Part shown: one piece after another, positions 16,823 to 25,433 of the stretch
Layout: each line of letters starts with the position of its first letter
How positions within the stretch are numbered: the stretch's first letter is position 1
Translations under genes and position numbers: made by a program
The notes under the pieces: model-generated
Seen by the model: the letters and a program-made list of their open reading frames with translations, nothing else
Database searches by the model: none
What the model was told of the DNA's origin: nothing
Assembly (NCBI GenBank): GCA_023418925.1
Contig: JAEZYS010000006.1
Location: 62,001 to 126,000, forward strand
DNA: 64,000 nucleotides
DNA from: Bacillota bacterium
Lineage (GTDB): Bacteria; Bacillota; Clostridia; Oscillospirales; Ruminococcaceae
Reading direction: 5' to 3'

Positions 16823-19033
16823 TTACCCCAACTCCTTTTCAAGCATATCTTTAAGGCAGGAATATCTCAGTGAACGCCTGTTGTTTGCAACCATCTGTTC
16901 AACAACTTTACCTGAACCAACTATAATCAACATTTTCTTTGCCCGTGTTACAGCAGTATATAAAAGATTTCTATAAAACAATTTATCAAACCCGCCAAGC
17001 AACGGAAGGATGACTGCATTAAACTCACTTCCCTGGCTCTTATGAACTGTAATTGCATATGCAAGTTCAAGCTGCTCCAGCATTTCATAGCTATATTCTG
17101 CAATACGTCCTTCAAAGTCAATTACAACTGTACTTTCATTACGTTTGACTTTAACAATTATACCTATGTCACCGTTAAAAATTCCAGCACCGGCTTCACC
17201 GTCTTTACTCCAGGTGATATCATAGTTATTTTTGGTTTGCATGACTTTGTCATTATCACGGAATAAGTAAAATGAAGCTTTAATTTCTGCAAGATTACTT
17301 GCAGGAGGGTTTATTGCCTGCTGTAAAAGCTTGTTAAGCTCTGTAACACCAAGCGCACCCTTTCTGGAAGGACACAGTACCTGAATGTCCTCAACTGGTG
17401 AAAAGTTGTATGCCTTTACAAGGCGCTCCTTGCAAAGATCAATGACTGTACCCTGTGCAGTCTGATAATCAAGACGCTGCATAAAAAAGAAATCATTATC
17501 TGTTTTAGTCAGATCAGGATTTTCTCCATTTACAATCTTATGTGCATTCATGATAATACAGCTTTTACTTGCTTGCCTGAATATCTCATTAAGCTGGACA
17601 ACTGTAAGCTTATTGCTGTCTATCATATCCTTGAGGAGATTTCCTGGACCTACTGATGGAAGCTGGTCACTATCACCTACCATAATAAGCCGACAGGAAA
17701 GTTTCAAGGCTCTGAGCAATGCTTCAAACAGTAATGTATCAACCATTGACATTTCATCTACTATCATTACATCGCATGCAACAGGGTTACTTTCATCATG
17801 CTTGAATTTCAGCATACCTCTGTTATCAAAGGCAACCTCAAGCAAACGATGGATTGTCTTTGCATCATACCCCGTTAAGTCAGAAATACGCTTAGCGGCA
17901 CGACCTGTCGGAGCTGCAATCATTACCTTCATGCCCTTTTGCTCATACAATGAAATTATAGCTTTCAAAGTAGTTGTTTTTCCAGTTCCGGGACCTCCGG
18001 TAAGAATTATAAATCCTTTTGACAAGGCTAGAGATATTGCTTTTTTTTGTAGTGCAGCATAAGTAATATCCTTGACCTTCTCTTCTATTTCAATAAGCTT
18101 GTCATAATCTGTGCCTGAATCTTTCAGACAATCGTTCATGACTGCGAGTCGACCTGTTATATAATTTTCTGCTCTGTAAAACTCCTGAATATAAACAAAA
18201 TCCCTGTCATTTTTATTGTAGATAACAATATTTTCTTCTTCCTTCTCGTATTCAAGACAGTTATCAAATTTTTCTTCATCAACACACAACAGCGAACAAG
18301 TTTTCTTTTTCAGTCTGTCATATGGAAGGCAGACATGTCCGGAAAAGGTGTTCTGATACAGAACATGAAAAATACCTGCTTTTATTCTGTTATCACTATC
18401 AGTAGGAAGCTTAAGTTCAGAAGCAATAAACTCTGCTTTTTCAAATTCAAGCTCGATTCCAAAATTACAAAGAGCATATGGGTTGTCCTGAATTACTTCA
18501 ATTGCAAACTGCCCCCACTTTCTCCATGCTCCGACAGCTATTGATGGAGAAACACCATACTTTGAAAGAAAAATCATTAATGCCCTGATACCACAGATGC
18601 GCTGAAACTCAAGAGAAATATCCTCAACCTTCTGCTTAGTAATGCCCTTGATAGCAGTAAGTTTTTCAGGTTCTTTTTCAATAATCTCAAGAGATTTATC
18701 ACCAAACTCATCTACAATTCTTTTTGCAGTTGTCTTTCCTATACCTTTTATTACACCGGATGACAGATATTTCAAAATTGATGATGTAGTAGCAGGAAGC
18801 TTCCGTTCATAGACCTGAGCCTTGAACTGCATGCCAAACTTAGGATGAGAAGTAAATGAACCAGTTATTTCAAGATCTTCTCCCTCTTCAACATTACCAA
18901 GTTCACCGACAACAGTAACATAATCACTGCCTGTATTCAAATCAAGAACAACATAACCATTGACGGAGTTTCTGAAAATAATATCTTCAACAACACCGTC
19001 AATAGTCTGAACTACACTTTCTTCAGTTATCAT
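16823..19033 (-). CDS. recD2: SF1B DNA helicase RecD2
   Basis: About 736 residues. An N-terminal OB-like domain (EDIIFRNSVNGYVVLDL), then helix-hairpin-helix motifs (SSGVIKGIGKTTAKRIV, LTAIKGITKQKVEDI). The SF1 helicase core follows: Walker A LTGGPGTGKTTTLKAI, VMIAAPTGRAAKRISDLTG, VIVDEMSMVDTLL, RLIMVGDSDQLPSVGPGN, and AYAITVHKSQGSEFNAVILPL with RNLLYTAVTRAKKML at the end. It is the RecBC-independent 5'-3' helicase involved in DNA repair and replication fork stability. The longer frame to 19093 is rejected: AAGGA lies 8 nt before ATG 19033 (MITEESVVQ). The stop abuts the comF start. Confidence 0.95.
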   Translation of the reverse strand: MITEESVVQTIDGVVEDIIFRNSVNGYVVLDLNTGSDYVTVVGELGNVEEGEDLEITGSFTSHPKFGMQFKAQVYERKLPATTSSILKYLSSGVIKGIGKTTAKRIVDEFGDKSLEIIEKEPEKLTAIKGITKQKVEDISLEFQRICGIRALMIFLSKYGVSPSIAVGAWRKWGQFAIEVIQDNPYALCNFGIELEFEKAEFIASELKLPTDSDNRIKAGIFHVLYQNTFSGHVCLPYDRLKKKTCSLLCVDEEKFDNCLEYEKEEENIVIYNKNDRDFVYIQEFYRAENYITGRLAVMNDCLKDSGTDYDKLIEIEEKVKDITYAALQKKAISLALSKGFIILTGGPGTGKTTTLKAIISLYEQKGMKVMIAAPTGRAAKRISDLTGYDAKTIHRLLEVAFDNRGMLKFKHDESNPVACDVMIVDEMSMVDTLLFEALLRALKLSCRLIMVGDSDQLPSVGPGNLLKDMIDSNKLTVVQLNEIFRQASKSCIIMNAHKIVNGENPDLTKTDNDFFFMQRLDYQTAQGTVIDLCKERLVKAYNFSPVEDIQVLCPSRKGALGVTELNKLLQQAINPPASNLAEIKASFYLFRDNDKVMQTKNNYDITWSKDGEAGAGIFNGDIGIIVKVKRNESTVVIDFEGRIAEYSYEMLEQLELAYAITVHKSQGSEFNAVILPLLGGFDKLFYRNLLYTAVTRAKKMLIIVGSGKVVEQMVANNRRSLRYSCLKDMLEKELG

Positions 19034-19076
19034 ATTACTATTCCTTATAAATAAACATAAAAATATTATAGCACAA

Positions 19077-19403
19077 CTATACAAGATTTGCAATTATTTT
19101 TTGAACATTTTCCGACTTAACCAAATAAAATTTTCTATAATTCCCCATCATCTTCTTACATACCATCAGTGTTTCTTCATCAGCCCCAAAATCGCTGAAA
19201 ATGACTGCGGCTGATAAATTACTGTCAATAATATTACAGATTGTTTCTCTCATTATGTACTCAGCGTTTCTTGTTTCTGCCGTTAATGGAATAATAATAA
19301 CAGCTTCACCAGCGTATTTTCTCTGTGTCTTTAATATTACAAGACTTTCAAATACAGCAATCAAAATGCATCCAATCAATAGTATTACAAGCTGTTTTTC
19401 CAT
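19077..19403 (-). CDS. Hypothetical protein, one membrane span, 108 aa
   Basis: An N-terminal membrane helix (about residues 5-23, VILLIGCILIAVFESLVI) is followed by a basic stretch (KTQRKY) and a compact alpha/beta domain: AGEAVIIIPLTAETRNAEYIMRETICNIIDSN and AAVIFSDFGADEETLMVCKKMM. The layout suggests a cytoplasmic domain held at the membrane. I do not recognise the family. It is the first gene of a run with recD2, comF and mreB-like, starting about 60 nt after the pnp terminator; a TATAAT lies nearby but with a poor -35. GGGGTGAG sits 5 nt before the ATG. Real-gene status is supported by the ribosome site and by the tight spacing to recD2. Confidence 0.65.
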   Translation of the reverse strand: MEKQLVILLIGCILIAVFESLVILKTQRKYAGEAVIIIPLTAETRNAEYIMRETICNIIDSNLSAAVIFSDFGADEETLMVCKKMMGNYRKFYLVKSENVQKIIANLV

Positions 19404-19462
19404 ATACTCACCCCTAATCTGCGTATTTGTTCATTATATGCAAATTAGTGTTTATGGACACA

Positions 19463-19491
19463 AAAATCCCCCTAATCAACAGGGGGATTTT
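19463..19491 (-). terminator. Rho-independent terminator after pnp
   Basis: A 10-bp perfect stem (AAATCCCCCT / AGGGGGATTT) with a 7-nt loop and T-rich ends on both sides. It follows the pnp stop by about 10 nt and could stop transcripts from either direction. Confidence 0.9.
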
Positions 19492-19498
19492 CATTTTA

Positions 19499-21610
19499 TT
19501 ACTTATTACTCTTTGCTTCAATATCAGCAAGAGCATCTTTTCTTGAAAGATTAATTCTTCCCTGCTGATCTATTTCCATTACCTTGACAACAATTTCATC
19601 ACCGATTGAAACTACATCTTCAACCTTTTCAACACGCTGTTTGTCAAGCTTAGAAATATGAACAAGTCCGTCCTTGCCAGGTGCAATTTCAACAAATGCA
19701 CCGAAGTTCATAAGTCTTACTACCTTGCCCTTGTAAATAGCACCAATTTCAGGATCGTTTGCAATTGTATTTACAATCTGAAGAGCCTTTTGTGTCTTTT
19801 CCATGCTAACGCCGGAAATAAATACATTTCCATCATCGCTGATATCAATCTTAACATCACAGTCAGCAGAAATCTTCTGGATTACCTTACCGCCCTGACC
19901 AATAACTTCTCTGATTTTATCAACAGGAACCTTAGTTTGAAGCATCTTAGGAGCATACTTTCCAACTGTATCTCTTGGAGCTGGAATAGCCTTAAGCATG
20001 ATTTCATCAAGTATATAGTAACGGGCTTTACGTGTCTTATCAAAAGCTTCCTTGATTATATCATAAGTGAGTCCGTCAACCTTTATATCAACCTGAATAG
20101 CTGTGATACCCTTATGTGTACCACCAACCTTAAAGTCCATGTCGCCGAAGAAATCTTCAAGTCCCTGGATATCAACCATTGTCATGAAGCTACCGTCATC
20201 CTTAGTGATAAGTCCACATGAAATACCAGCAACAGGAGCCTTAATCGGAACACCTGCATCCATAAGAGCAAGAGTAGATCCACAGATTGAACCCTGTGAT
20301 GTTGAACCATTTGAAGACAATACTTCAGAAACAAGTCTCAAAGCGTATGGGAATTCTTCAACAGATGGAATAACCGGTTCAAGAGCTCTTTCAGCCAAAG
20401 CACCATGTCCGATTTCACGACGTCCAGGTCCTCTTGAAGGCTTTGTTTCACCAACTGAATATGAAGGGAAATTGTAATGGTGCATATATCTCTTTGAATC
20501 TTCTTCATCAAGTCCGTCAATTCTCTGAGCATCACTTACAGGTCCGAGTGTTGCAATTGTAAGAACCTGTGTCTGACCTCTTGTAAACATGCCAGAACCA
20601 TGAACTCTTGGAAGAAGTCCTACTTCAGCAGCAAGAGGACGTATTTCATCAATACCTCTTCCGTCAACACGCTTGCCATCATAGAGCCAGTTTCTTACAA
20701 TCTTCTTCTGTAGTTTGTAGATACATTCATCTATCATCAAAACCTTTTCAGGATAAAGTTCATCAAATTTAGCATGAATATCATCCTTGATAGGGTTAAG
20801 TCTTTCTTCTCTGATGTTCTTGTCATTAGTATCAAGAGCAACCTTTACTCTGTCTGCTGCAAATTCTTCAATTGCATCAAACATATCATGGTCAACTTCC
20901 TGTGATTCAAACTCAAACTTCTTCTTGCCAATCTGACTCTGGATGTCTGAAATGAATGCAACAAGTTTTTTGATTTCTTCATGACCCTTTATAATAGCGT
21001 TGAGCATTGTGTCGTCATCGACTTCCTTTGCTCCAGCTTCAATCATAACTACCTTTTCCATTGTACCAGCAACAGTAAGGTTAAGGTCGGAGTTTGTTCT
21101 TTCATCAAGAGTTGGGTTAAGGACGATATTTCCGTCAACAAGACCAACGCTAATTCCGCCGATAGGTCCACTCCATGGTATATCAGAAATAGAAATTGCA
21201 ATTGATGTTGCAATCATTCCGCAGATTTCAGGTGAGTTGTCAGGATCAACTGCCATAACAGTCATAACAACTGAAACGTCGTTTCTCATATCCTTAGGGA
21301 ATAATGGTCTGATAGGACGGTCAACAACTCTTGAAGTAAGAATAGCCTTTTCAGATGGCTTTCCTTCTCTCTTCATGAAAGAGCCAGGGATTCTTCCTAC
21401 TGAATAAAGTCTTTCCTCATAATCAACTGAAAGAGGGAAAAAATCTACGCCTTCTCTTGGCTTAGAACTCGCTGTAACGTTTGCCATAACAACAGTTTCG
21501 CCATATCTTACCCAACATGAACCGTTAGATAATTCACAAGTTTTTCCTGTTTCAACTGTAAGTTCTCTTCCAGCAAAAGTTGTTTTAAACACCTTATAAT
21601 TCTCAAACAT
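19499..21610 (-). CDS. pnp: Polyribonucleotide nucleotidyltransferase (PNPase)
   Basis: 703 residues with the full PNPase layout: two RNase PH-like domains (SCWVRYGETVVMANVTAS and DGRGIDEIRPLAAEVGLLPRVHGSGMFTRGQTQVL, with ICGSTLALMDAGVPI), a KH domain (VREVIGQGGKVIQKISAD region) and a C-terminal S1 domain (YKGKVVRLMNFGAFVEIAPG). It degrades RNA 3' to 5' by phosphorolysis. The gene follows rpsO, as in most bacteria. Its leader forms a long imperfect hairpin, reminiscent of the RNase III-processed leader of E. coli pnp. TAGGAGG lies 9 nt before the ATG. The end is marked by a strong terminator. Confidence 0.97.
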   Translation of the reverse strand: MFENYKVFKTTFAGRELTVETGKTCELSNGSCWVRYGETVVMANVTASSKPREGVDFFPLSVDYEERLYSVGRIPGSFMKREGKPSEKAILTSRVVDRPIRPLFPKDMRNDVSVVMTVMAVDPDNSPEICGMIATSIAISISDIPWSGPIGGISVGLVDGNIVLNPTLDERTNSDLNLTVAGTMEKVVMIEAGAKEVDDDTMLNAIIKGHEEIKKLVAFISDIQSQIGKKKFEFESQEVDHDMFDAIEEFAADRVKVALDTNDKNIREERLNPIKDDIHAKFDELYPEKVLMIDECIYKLQKKIVRNWLYDGKRVDGRGIDEIRPLAAEVGLLPRVHGSGMFTRGQTQVLTIATLGPVSDAQRIDGLDEEDSKRYMHHYNFPSYSVGETKPSRGPGRREIGHGALAERALEPVIPSVEEFPYALRLVSEVLSSNGSTSQGSICGSTLALMDAGVPIKAPVAGISCGLITKDDGSFMTMVDIQGLEDFFGDMDFKVGGTHKGITAIQVDIKVDGLTYDIIKEAFDKTRKARYYILDEIMLKAIPAPRDTVGKYAPKMLQTKVPVDKIREVIGQGGKVIQKISADCDVKIDISDDGNVFISGVSMEKTQKALQIVNTIANDPEIGAIYKGKVVRLMNFGAFVEIAPGKDGLVHISKLDKQRVEKVEDVVSIGDEIVVKVMEIDQQGRINLSRKDALADIEAKSNK

Positions 21611-21637
21611 TTAACTGCCTCCTAAATAATATTATTT

Positions 21638-21712
21638 CGGGAACAGTTTTAGCAATAAATCCTGCCTGCTTTAATAAAACAGGTACGATTTAATGCTAAG
21701 CGACTGCTTCCG
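21638..21712 (-). promoter_or_regulatory. Long imperfect hairpin in the pnp leader
   Basis: The two halves pair over about 35 nt each: inner CCTG/CAGG, AGCA-TAAATC against GATTTA-TGCT, and outer CGG-A-CAG against CTG-T-CCG. It lies 28-100 nt before the pnp start. By analogy with E. coli it may be an RNase processing and autoregulation site; this is inference. Confidence 0.5.
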
Positions 21713-21741
21713 ATAATTGTTTTCCTTAAAATTAAACACAC

Positions 21742-21780
21742 AAAGGCAGCGTAAAGGAAAGTCCTTTACATACTGCCTTT
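21742..21780 (-). terminator. Hairpin between rpsO and pnp
   Basis: Outer stem AAAGGCAG / CTGCCTTT and inner stem TAAAGGA / TCCTTTA on the minus strand, beginning about 14 nt after the rpsO stop, followed by a moderately T-rich stretch. It probably ends part of the rpsO transcripts; read-through into pnp is likely. Confidence 0.65.
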
Positions 21781-21793
21781 AGTCTTTAGTTTT

Positions 21794-22060
21794 TTACTTA
21801 CGAATACCAAGCTTTTCGATAGTAGCACGATATCTGTTGATATCCTTCTTCATAAGATAGTTCAGAAGGTTACGTCTGTGACCTACCATCTTGAGAAGAC
21901 CCTTACGTGAGTGGTGATCCTTCTTGTGAACCTTAAGGTGTTCATTTAGATCATTGATTCTCTTTGTAAGAATTGCAATCTGAACTTCAGGAGAACCTGT
22001 ATCATTCTCACTAAGCTTATTAGCTTCGATAACAGCATTCTTTTCTTCTTTAAGCAGCAT
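21794..22060 (-). CDS. rpsO: 30S ribosomal protein S15
   Basis: 88 residues, exact family length. Conserved segments are TGSPEVQIAILTKRINDLNEHLKVHKKDHHSRKGLL and VGHRRNLLNYLMKKDINRYRATIEKLGIRK. S15 binds 16S rRNA early in assembly of the 30S platform. An AGGGGTGA ribosome site precedes the ATG. A sigma-A-type promoter lies about 115 nt upstream, leaving a leader that could fold for S15 autoregulation. pnp follows. Confidence 0.98.
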   Translation of the reverse strand: MLLKEEKNAVIEANKLSENDTGSPEVQIAILTKRINDLNEHLKVHKKDHHSRKGLLKMVGHRRNLLNYLMKKDINRYRATIEKLGIRK

Positions 22061-22170
22061 TTAATTCACCCCTTTAAATATTTCTCCATCACCACAGCAA
22101 ACGGACGGGTTATTTCCTTATAAAGGCTAAACCGTAAGCCAAGAATGAGGAATCTTGTTACATAAATAAC
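22061..22170 (-). promoter_or_regulatory. rpsO leader, possible S15 autoregulatory RNA
   Basis: About 110 nt separate the predicted transcription start from rpsO. The region contains a short GGCT/AGCC hairpin and several GC-rich patches in an otherwise AT-rich gap. S15 represses its own mRNA in many bacteria through varied leader folds; I could not match this leader to a known class. Confidence 0.3.
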
Positions 22171-22176
22171 ATTAGA

Positions 22177-22205
22177 ATTATACCACATAAAAAACACTTT
22201 GTAAA
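22177..22205 (-). promoter_or_regulatory. Sigma-A-type promoter of rpsO
   Basis: TTTACA, 17-bp spacer, TATAAT on the minus strand, just past the end of the DUF624 gene. Confidence 0.75.
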
Positions 22206-22211
22206 GAGTTT

Positions 22212-23081
22212 TTATGAAATAGTTTTAGTTTTTGATGAATTATGTCCAGCTATATCAACAGGTACATCATTTCCGCCGTTATCTGTAAATACGTTTTCAT
22301 CTCCGCTAATTGGTTTCAGATAATCATACTCAGGATTTTCTTCACCGCGCTGTTCATAATAAGGCTCAATGACATACTTCTGAATAACAGGATATACATT
22401 AAATACAATCAAGAATCCAACAAATGTAATCAGCCAGCATGGTATTAAAATTATAACCAGAACATTATAATATATACCAATCGCTACAGCAATGACAATC
22501 AAAGCAGAAATTATAAAAGTAAGTATGTTTCTCTTGAGCGCAACACATGTAAGTATAAACGAATTTTTAACAATGTTTTTTAAGCTCAGTTCAGTTGATG
22601 TTATCATAGGAAATGCATAAAAATTCATCATTATTACTGTAATGAAGAAGCATATTGAAATTCCACATAAAGCATAGAACAGTACTCCCAAATTAGAATT
22701 CTCCGCTAATTGAGGATAAACATTAACTGCGGCAATAAATGAAATGCCAAAAACCGTATCAAGAAGACCAATTATAAGAGATTTCACAAAATTCTCTTTA
22801 AAACCCTTCCAGAAATCGTGCCATAAAAATGCATTCTTTTCAATGGCATAATTTTTCAAAACCTTTGTCATGCCAGAAATTGCAGGGCCTATAGTAACAA
22901 TTGGCAGGCATAACAAAAATGTTATAAGATTTAAAGTAATAAGTTTCCAGAACTTTCTTATATAAATTTCAAAGAAAAGCTTCACAGGTTTCTTTTTTGA
23001 GGCATTTTTCGACACGCCTCTGCCTGATTTAGAATAATTAAAAAGTTCTAAAGCCAAATTTATACATCTCCCTACATTCAA
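22212..23081 (-). CDS. DUF624 (YesL-like) membrane protein
   Basis: 289 residues. A soluble N-terminus of about 45 residues (KKPVKLFFEIYIRKFWKL) leads into six membrane spans. LITFLLCLPIVTIGPAISGMTKVLKNYA, then a FLWHDFWKGFKENF motif, and AFPMITSTELSLKNIVKNSFIL fit DUF624, named from YesL of Bacillus, which is often found beside sugar transporter or glycosidase genes. There are no sugar genes here; instead it lies 2 nt after the SpoIIM-like gene, so the two are co-transcribed. The last 45 residues are hydrophilic. Function unknown; the family is fairly sure. Confidence 0.78.
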   Translation of the reverse strand: MNVGRCINLALELFNYSKSGRGVSKNASKKKPVKLFFEIYIRKFWKLITLNLITFLLCLPIVTIGPAISGMTKVLKNYAIEKNAFLWHDFWKGFKENFVKSLIIGLLDTVFGISFIAAVNVYPQLAENSNLGVLFYALCGISICFFITVIMMNFYAFPMITSTELSLKNIVKNSFILTCVALKRNILTFIISALIVIAVAIGIYYNVLVIILIPCWLITFVGFLIVFNVYPVIQKYVIEPYYEQRGEENPEYDYLKPISGDENVFTDNGGNDVPVDIAGHNSSKTKTIS

Positions 23082-23083
23082 AT

Positions 23084-23695
23084 TTACTTAATGATAATAT
23101 CGGATAAAAACACTGTTACTGCACTGTCTGCAAGTGAAGAAAGTGCGAGTATAGCTATTATTACAATAAACTTAGTAAAATATAGACTAAAGTCAATTTT
23201 ACTGTATGAAGAATCTGAATTAAATACAACTTTCCTCACACTGTTTGACATTCTGATGGATTCTCTTACTGCAATCAAAAGAATGAATGCGGATACAACT
23301 GCATTCGGTAGAATCAGCAGAACAGATATGATTATTCCATATGAGCCAAATGAACAATACATATCCGCAAGTAATATTCCTAAACCAAGACCCCTGTAAA
23401 CAGGTATCAGCAGTTCAACTGGCTGAAATACAGGCCCTGTCCCGAGAATAAAACACAACAGAATAAGCAGAAATGAACCAGCAAATGAGTTCACAAGCAT
23501 TTCCCTAAAGGAATAGTTCATTCTGTTTTCCAGTAAACCGCCTGTGATTGCAGCTATATTCTGATAGTGCTGCTCATCAATATTGCAATACATCAGCGTA
23601 CCTGCAAGCACACCTGCAAGCAGTATTCCCATTAAAGCAAAGATGGACATACTTTTATCTTGTTTTCTTTCGCTTTTAACTGCACTTTTTTTCAT
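23084..23695 (-). CDS. spoIIM: Stage II sporulation protein M-like membrane protein
   Basis: 203 residues, five membrane spans, an N-terminal lysine-rich tail. The pattern MLVNSFAGSFLLILLCFILG, PVELLIPVYRGLGLGILLADMY and ILPNAVVSAFILLIAVRESIRMS fits SpoIIM (DUF95). SpoIIM with SpoIID and SpoIIP removes septal peptidoglycan during engulfment; no SpoIID/P is in the window. Clostridia also have SpoIIM-like proteins outside this role, so the sporulation assignment is likely but not certain. AAGGACGAGG lies shortly before the ATG. It follows proC by about 96 nt, a gap that contains a small GCTGAT hairpin. Confidence 0.8.
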   Translation of the reverse strand: MKKSAVKSERKQDKSMSIFALMGILLAGVLAGTLMYCNIDEQHYQNIAAITGGLLENRMNYSFREMLVNSFAGSFLLILLCFILGTGPVFQPVELLIPVYRGLGLGILLADMYCSFGSYGIIISVLLILPNAVVSAFILLIAVRESIRMSNSVRKVVFNSDSSYSKIDFSLYFTKFIVIIAILALSSLADSAVTVFLSDIIIK

Positions 23696-23791
23696 ATACC
23701 TCGTCCTTTTTGTTATTAAGGATATGCTGATAAAATATGATAATCAGCTTTTCTTTAATAAGGTATATGCTTGTACAATGCAGTTTAGAAG

Positions 23792-24601
23792 TTATTTAGA
23801 AAGCTCGTATGCTCTCCTTGTACAGCTTTTGCATGCTTTATCAACAACATCAGTAAGCTTACCTGAATAAAGCTCATCAAGTCCTGCTAGAGTTGTTCCT
23901 CCAGGAGATGAAACCATTTTGATAAGTTCGTCAAGGCTATATCCTGATTCTGTCATCATTTTTGCTGAACCGATAAGTGACTTTGCAAATAGTTTTTTTG
24001 CTTCTTCCTTGTCAATTCCTACAGAATCAGCGTAATCTATAAATCCCTTTGCAAAGAGATAAATAAAAGCAGGGCTACTTCCGTTGATTGCAATTATTTC
24101 TTTCATTTTATCCTGAGATATAACTGCAGTTTCACCGCATGCATCAAAAACACTTTTTACGAGTGCAAATTCATCTTCACTTACCTTGTCACCTTTTGCA
24201 AGAGCAGTTGCACCCTCACCAAGAAGTAAAGGAGTATTTGGCATTACAAGTACAACCTTTGCTTCAGGTATTGTCATCTTTTTTATGTACTCAGCTGTTA
24301 TTCCTGCTGCAATTGAAATTATAACAGTATCCTTTGTAACTGCAGGCTTTATAGTATTTAAAACAGCCTCAAACATCTGGGGTTTGACAGCAAGCAATAC
24401 ATATTTACATTTTTCTAATATATCCTGTTCAGATATACAGGAATAAGCGCCTAGCTTTTTAATTTTATCTATCTTGCTTTCATCCTTGTCATATGCAAAG
24501 ACTGAAATCTTATGTGTATTATCCTTCATGTTCATAATGCCGTTAATAATGGCAAATCCCATATTTCCGACTCCGATAAAACCAATATTCACTTCTGACA
24601 T
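23792..24601 (-). CDS. proC: Pyrroline-5-carboxylate reductase
   Basis: About 269 residues. It reduces 1-pyrroline-5-carboxylate to proline with NAD(P)H. The Rossmann motif GFIGVGNMGFAIINGIM is at the start, followed by YVLLAVKPQMFEAVL, KVVLVMPNTPLLLGEGATAL, AINGSSPAFIYLFAKGFID and VSSPGGTTLAGLDEL, the family signature. The longest frame begins at ATG 24613; GGAG lies 6 nt before ATG 24601 (MSEVNIGF), so the inner start is used. Upstream is a structured leader that also precedes a transglutaminase gene and asnB in this window, and a promoter lies beyond it (24746-24774), so the gene has its own regulated transcript. Confidence 0.95.
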   Translation of the reverse strand: MSEVNIGFIGVGNMGFAIINGIMNMKDNTHKISVFAYDKDESKIDKIKKLGAYSCISEQDILEKCKYVLLAVKPQMFEAVLNTIKPAVTKDTVIISIAAGITAEYIKKMTIPEAKVVLVMPNTPLLLGEGATALAKGDKVSEDEFALVKSVFDACGETAVISQDKMKEIIAINGSSPAFIYLFAKGFIDYADSVGIDKEEAKKLFAKSLIGSAKMMTESGYSLDELIKMVSSPGGTTLAGLDELYSGKLTDVVDKACKSCTRRAYELSK

Positions 24602-24623
24602 ATTAATCTCCATTTCTTTGTGT

Positions 24624-24719
24624 ACTATTTATTCTTATTCTGATTTCATAAAACAAAATTACTTCTCTTGTATTTGCAGAAAAGAATAAATAGCTTTGTG
24701 AAAAGTATTTTTCACGCTA
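24624..24719 (-). promoter_or_regulatory. Repeated structured leader, copy 1 (proC)
   Basis: Minus-strand order: TAGC-GTGAAAA, 4-nt loop, TTTTCAC-AAA-GCTA hairpin; then GCTATTTATTC paired over 49 nt with GAATAAATAGT (10 Watson-Crick pairs and one G-U). The 3' strand ends 22 nt before the proC ATG. The first 49 nt match copy 2 at all but about 3 positions; the region inside the long helix does not match. GCTA is shared by both stems, so they exclude each other in part. Confidence 0.7.
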
Positions 24720-24733
24720 TCTAAAAATAAAGT

Positions 24734-24782
24734 AAACCACTTACTATTATACCTCTTAAAGAGAAGAATAGCAAGTGGTTTT
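24734..24782 (-). terminator. Terminator-like hairpin after folT
   Basis: AAACCACTTGCTATT pairs with AATAGTAAGTGGTTT (one mismatch) around a loop with a CTCTTT segment, followed on the minus strand by a T-rich tail. It starts about 6 nt after the folT stop. The proC promoter lies inside this hairpin. Confidence 0.7.
24746..24774 (-). promoter_or_regulatory. Promoter of proC
   Basis: TTGCTA, 17-bp spacer, TATAAT on the minus strand, placed so that transcription would start about 20 nt before the structured leader (24719). It overlaps the folT terminator hairpin. Confidence 0.55.
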
Positions 24783-24787
24783 GTAAT

Positions 24788-25360
24788 TTATGTATTTGCC
24801 TTTTTAACAAAAACTCTGTTGTATGCAGTATAAACTGCCGGGAGTACTGCATAGAGTAATGGAATATCCGCAAGCAGTTCAAGGAAATTTTTTAACGCTC
24901 TTACTGAAATTGCTGTCCATAACGGAACTTGTGGAATGAAACCGTAATACATATTAAAATATGTATTCAAGCAAAGGTTAATTATTACTACATCCAGAAG
25001 TCTTGCTATAATTATCAAAACAAAAAGCTTCTTGGTATCTTTCTTATACAGTAAAATACCATAAATTAATCCCTGAAGCATTGCTATAAGAATATAAACA
25101 GGAATAAATGCTCCATCAGGTCGGACAATATATCCGAGAATATCACATAATGCTCCAGAAAAAAATGCTACAGTTGGTCCGAACAGCATCCCAATTGCTG
25201 CAAAGGCTAGAAAAGTAAAATTGATTTTAAAAAATGGTGTAACAATCTGAATTGATTCTATTGCCATGGAAATAGCAATGAGTAATCCTGTAACTACTAT
25301 ACACCTCAATTGTTTCAGCTCCTTAGCTGAATCGGAAAACAGGGAGAAAAAGTTTGTCAT
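24788..25360 (-). CDS. folT: Folate ECF transporter S component
   Basis: 190 residues, six membrane spans. The region FKINFTFLAFAAIGMLFGPTVAFFSGALCDILGYIVRP contains the G-x-x-x-G and DxLG features of folate-family S components (FolT). The S component binds folate and docks with the shared EcfA-A'-T energising module, encoded elsewhere. The assignment is supported by a tetrahydrofolate riboswitch in its leader (25434-25529), a known partner of folT in Clostridia. TAGGAGGT lies 8 nt before the ATG. pfkA lies upstream on the same strand but belongs to a separate function; a terminator-like hairpin follows. Confidence 0.9.
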   Translation of the reverse strand: MTNFFSLFSDSAKELKQLRCIVVTGLLIAISMAIESIQIVTPFFKINFTFLAFAAIGMLFGPTVAFFSGALCDILGYIVRPDGAFIPVYILIAMLQGLIYGILLYKKDTKKLFVLIIIARLLDVVIINLCLNTYFNMYYGFIPQVPLWTAISVRALKNFLELLADIPLLYAVLPAVYTAYNRVFVKKANT

Positions 25361-25389
25361 GTTTATACCTCCTAAAATTATGCTGTAAG

Positions 25390-25431
25390 TGCATAATCAG
25401 AAGATAAAAACATTCTTCTATATTATGCATT
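25390..25431 (-). promoter_or_regulatory. Hairpin between the riboswitch and folT (expression platform)
   Basis: TGCATAAT-AT-AGAAGA pairs with TCTTCT-G-ATTATGCA around a short T-rich loop. It follows the riboswitch by 3 nt and ends about 13 nt before the TAGGAGGT ribosome site of folT. No U-run follows, which argues for control of translation rather than termination; this is inference. Confidence 0.5.
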
Positions 25432-25433
25432 AT

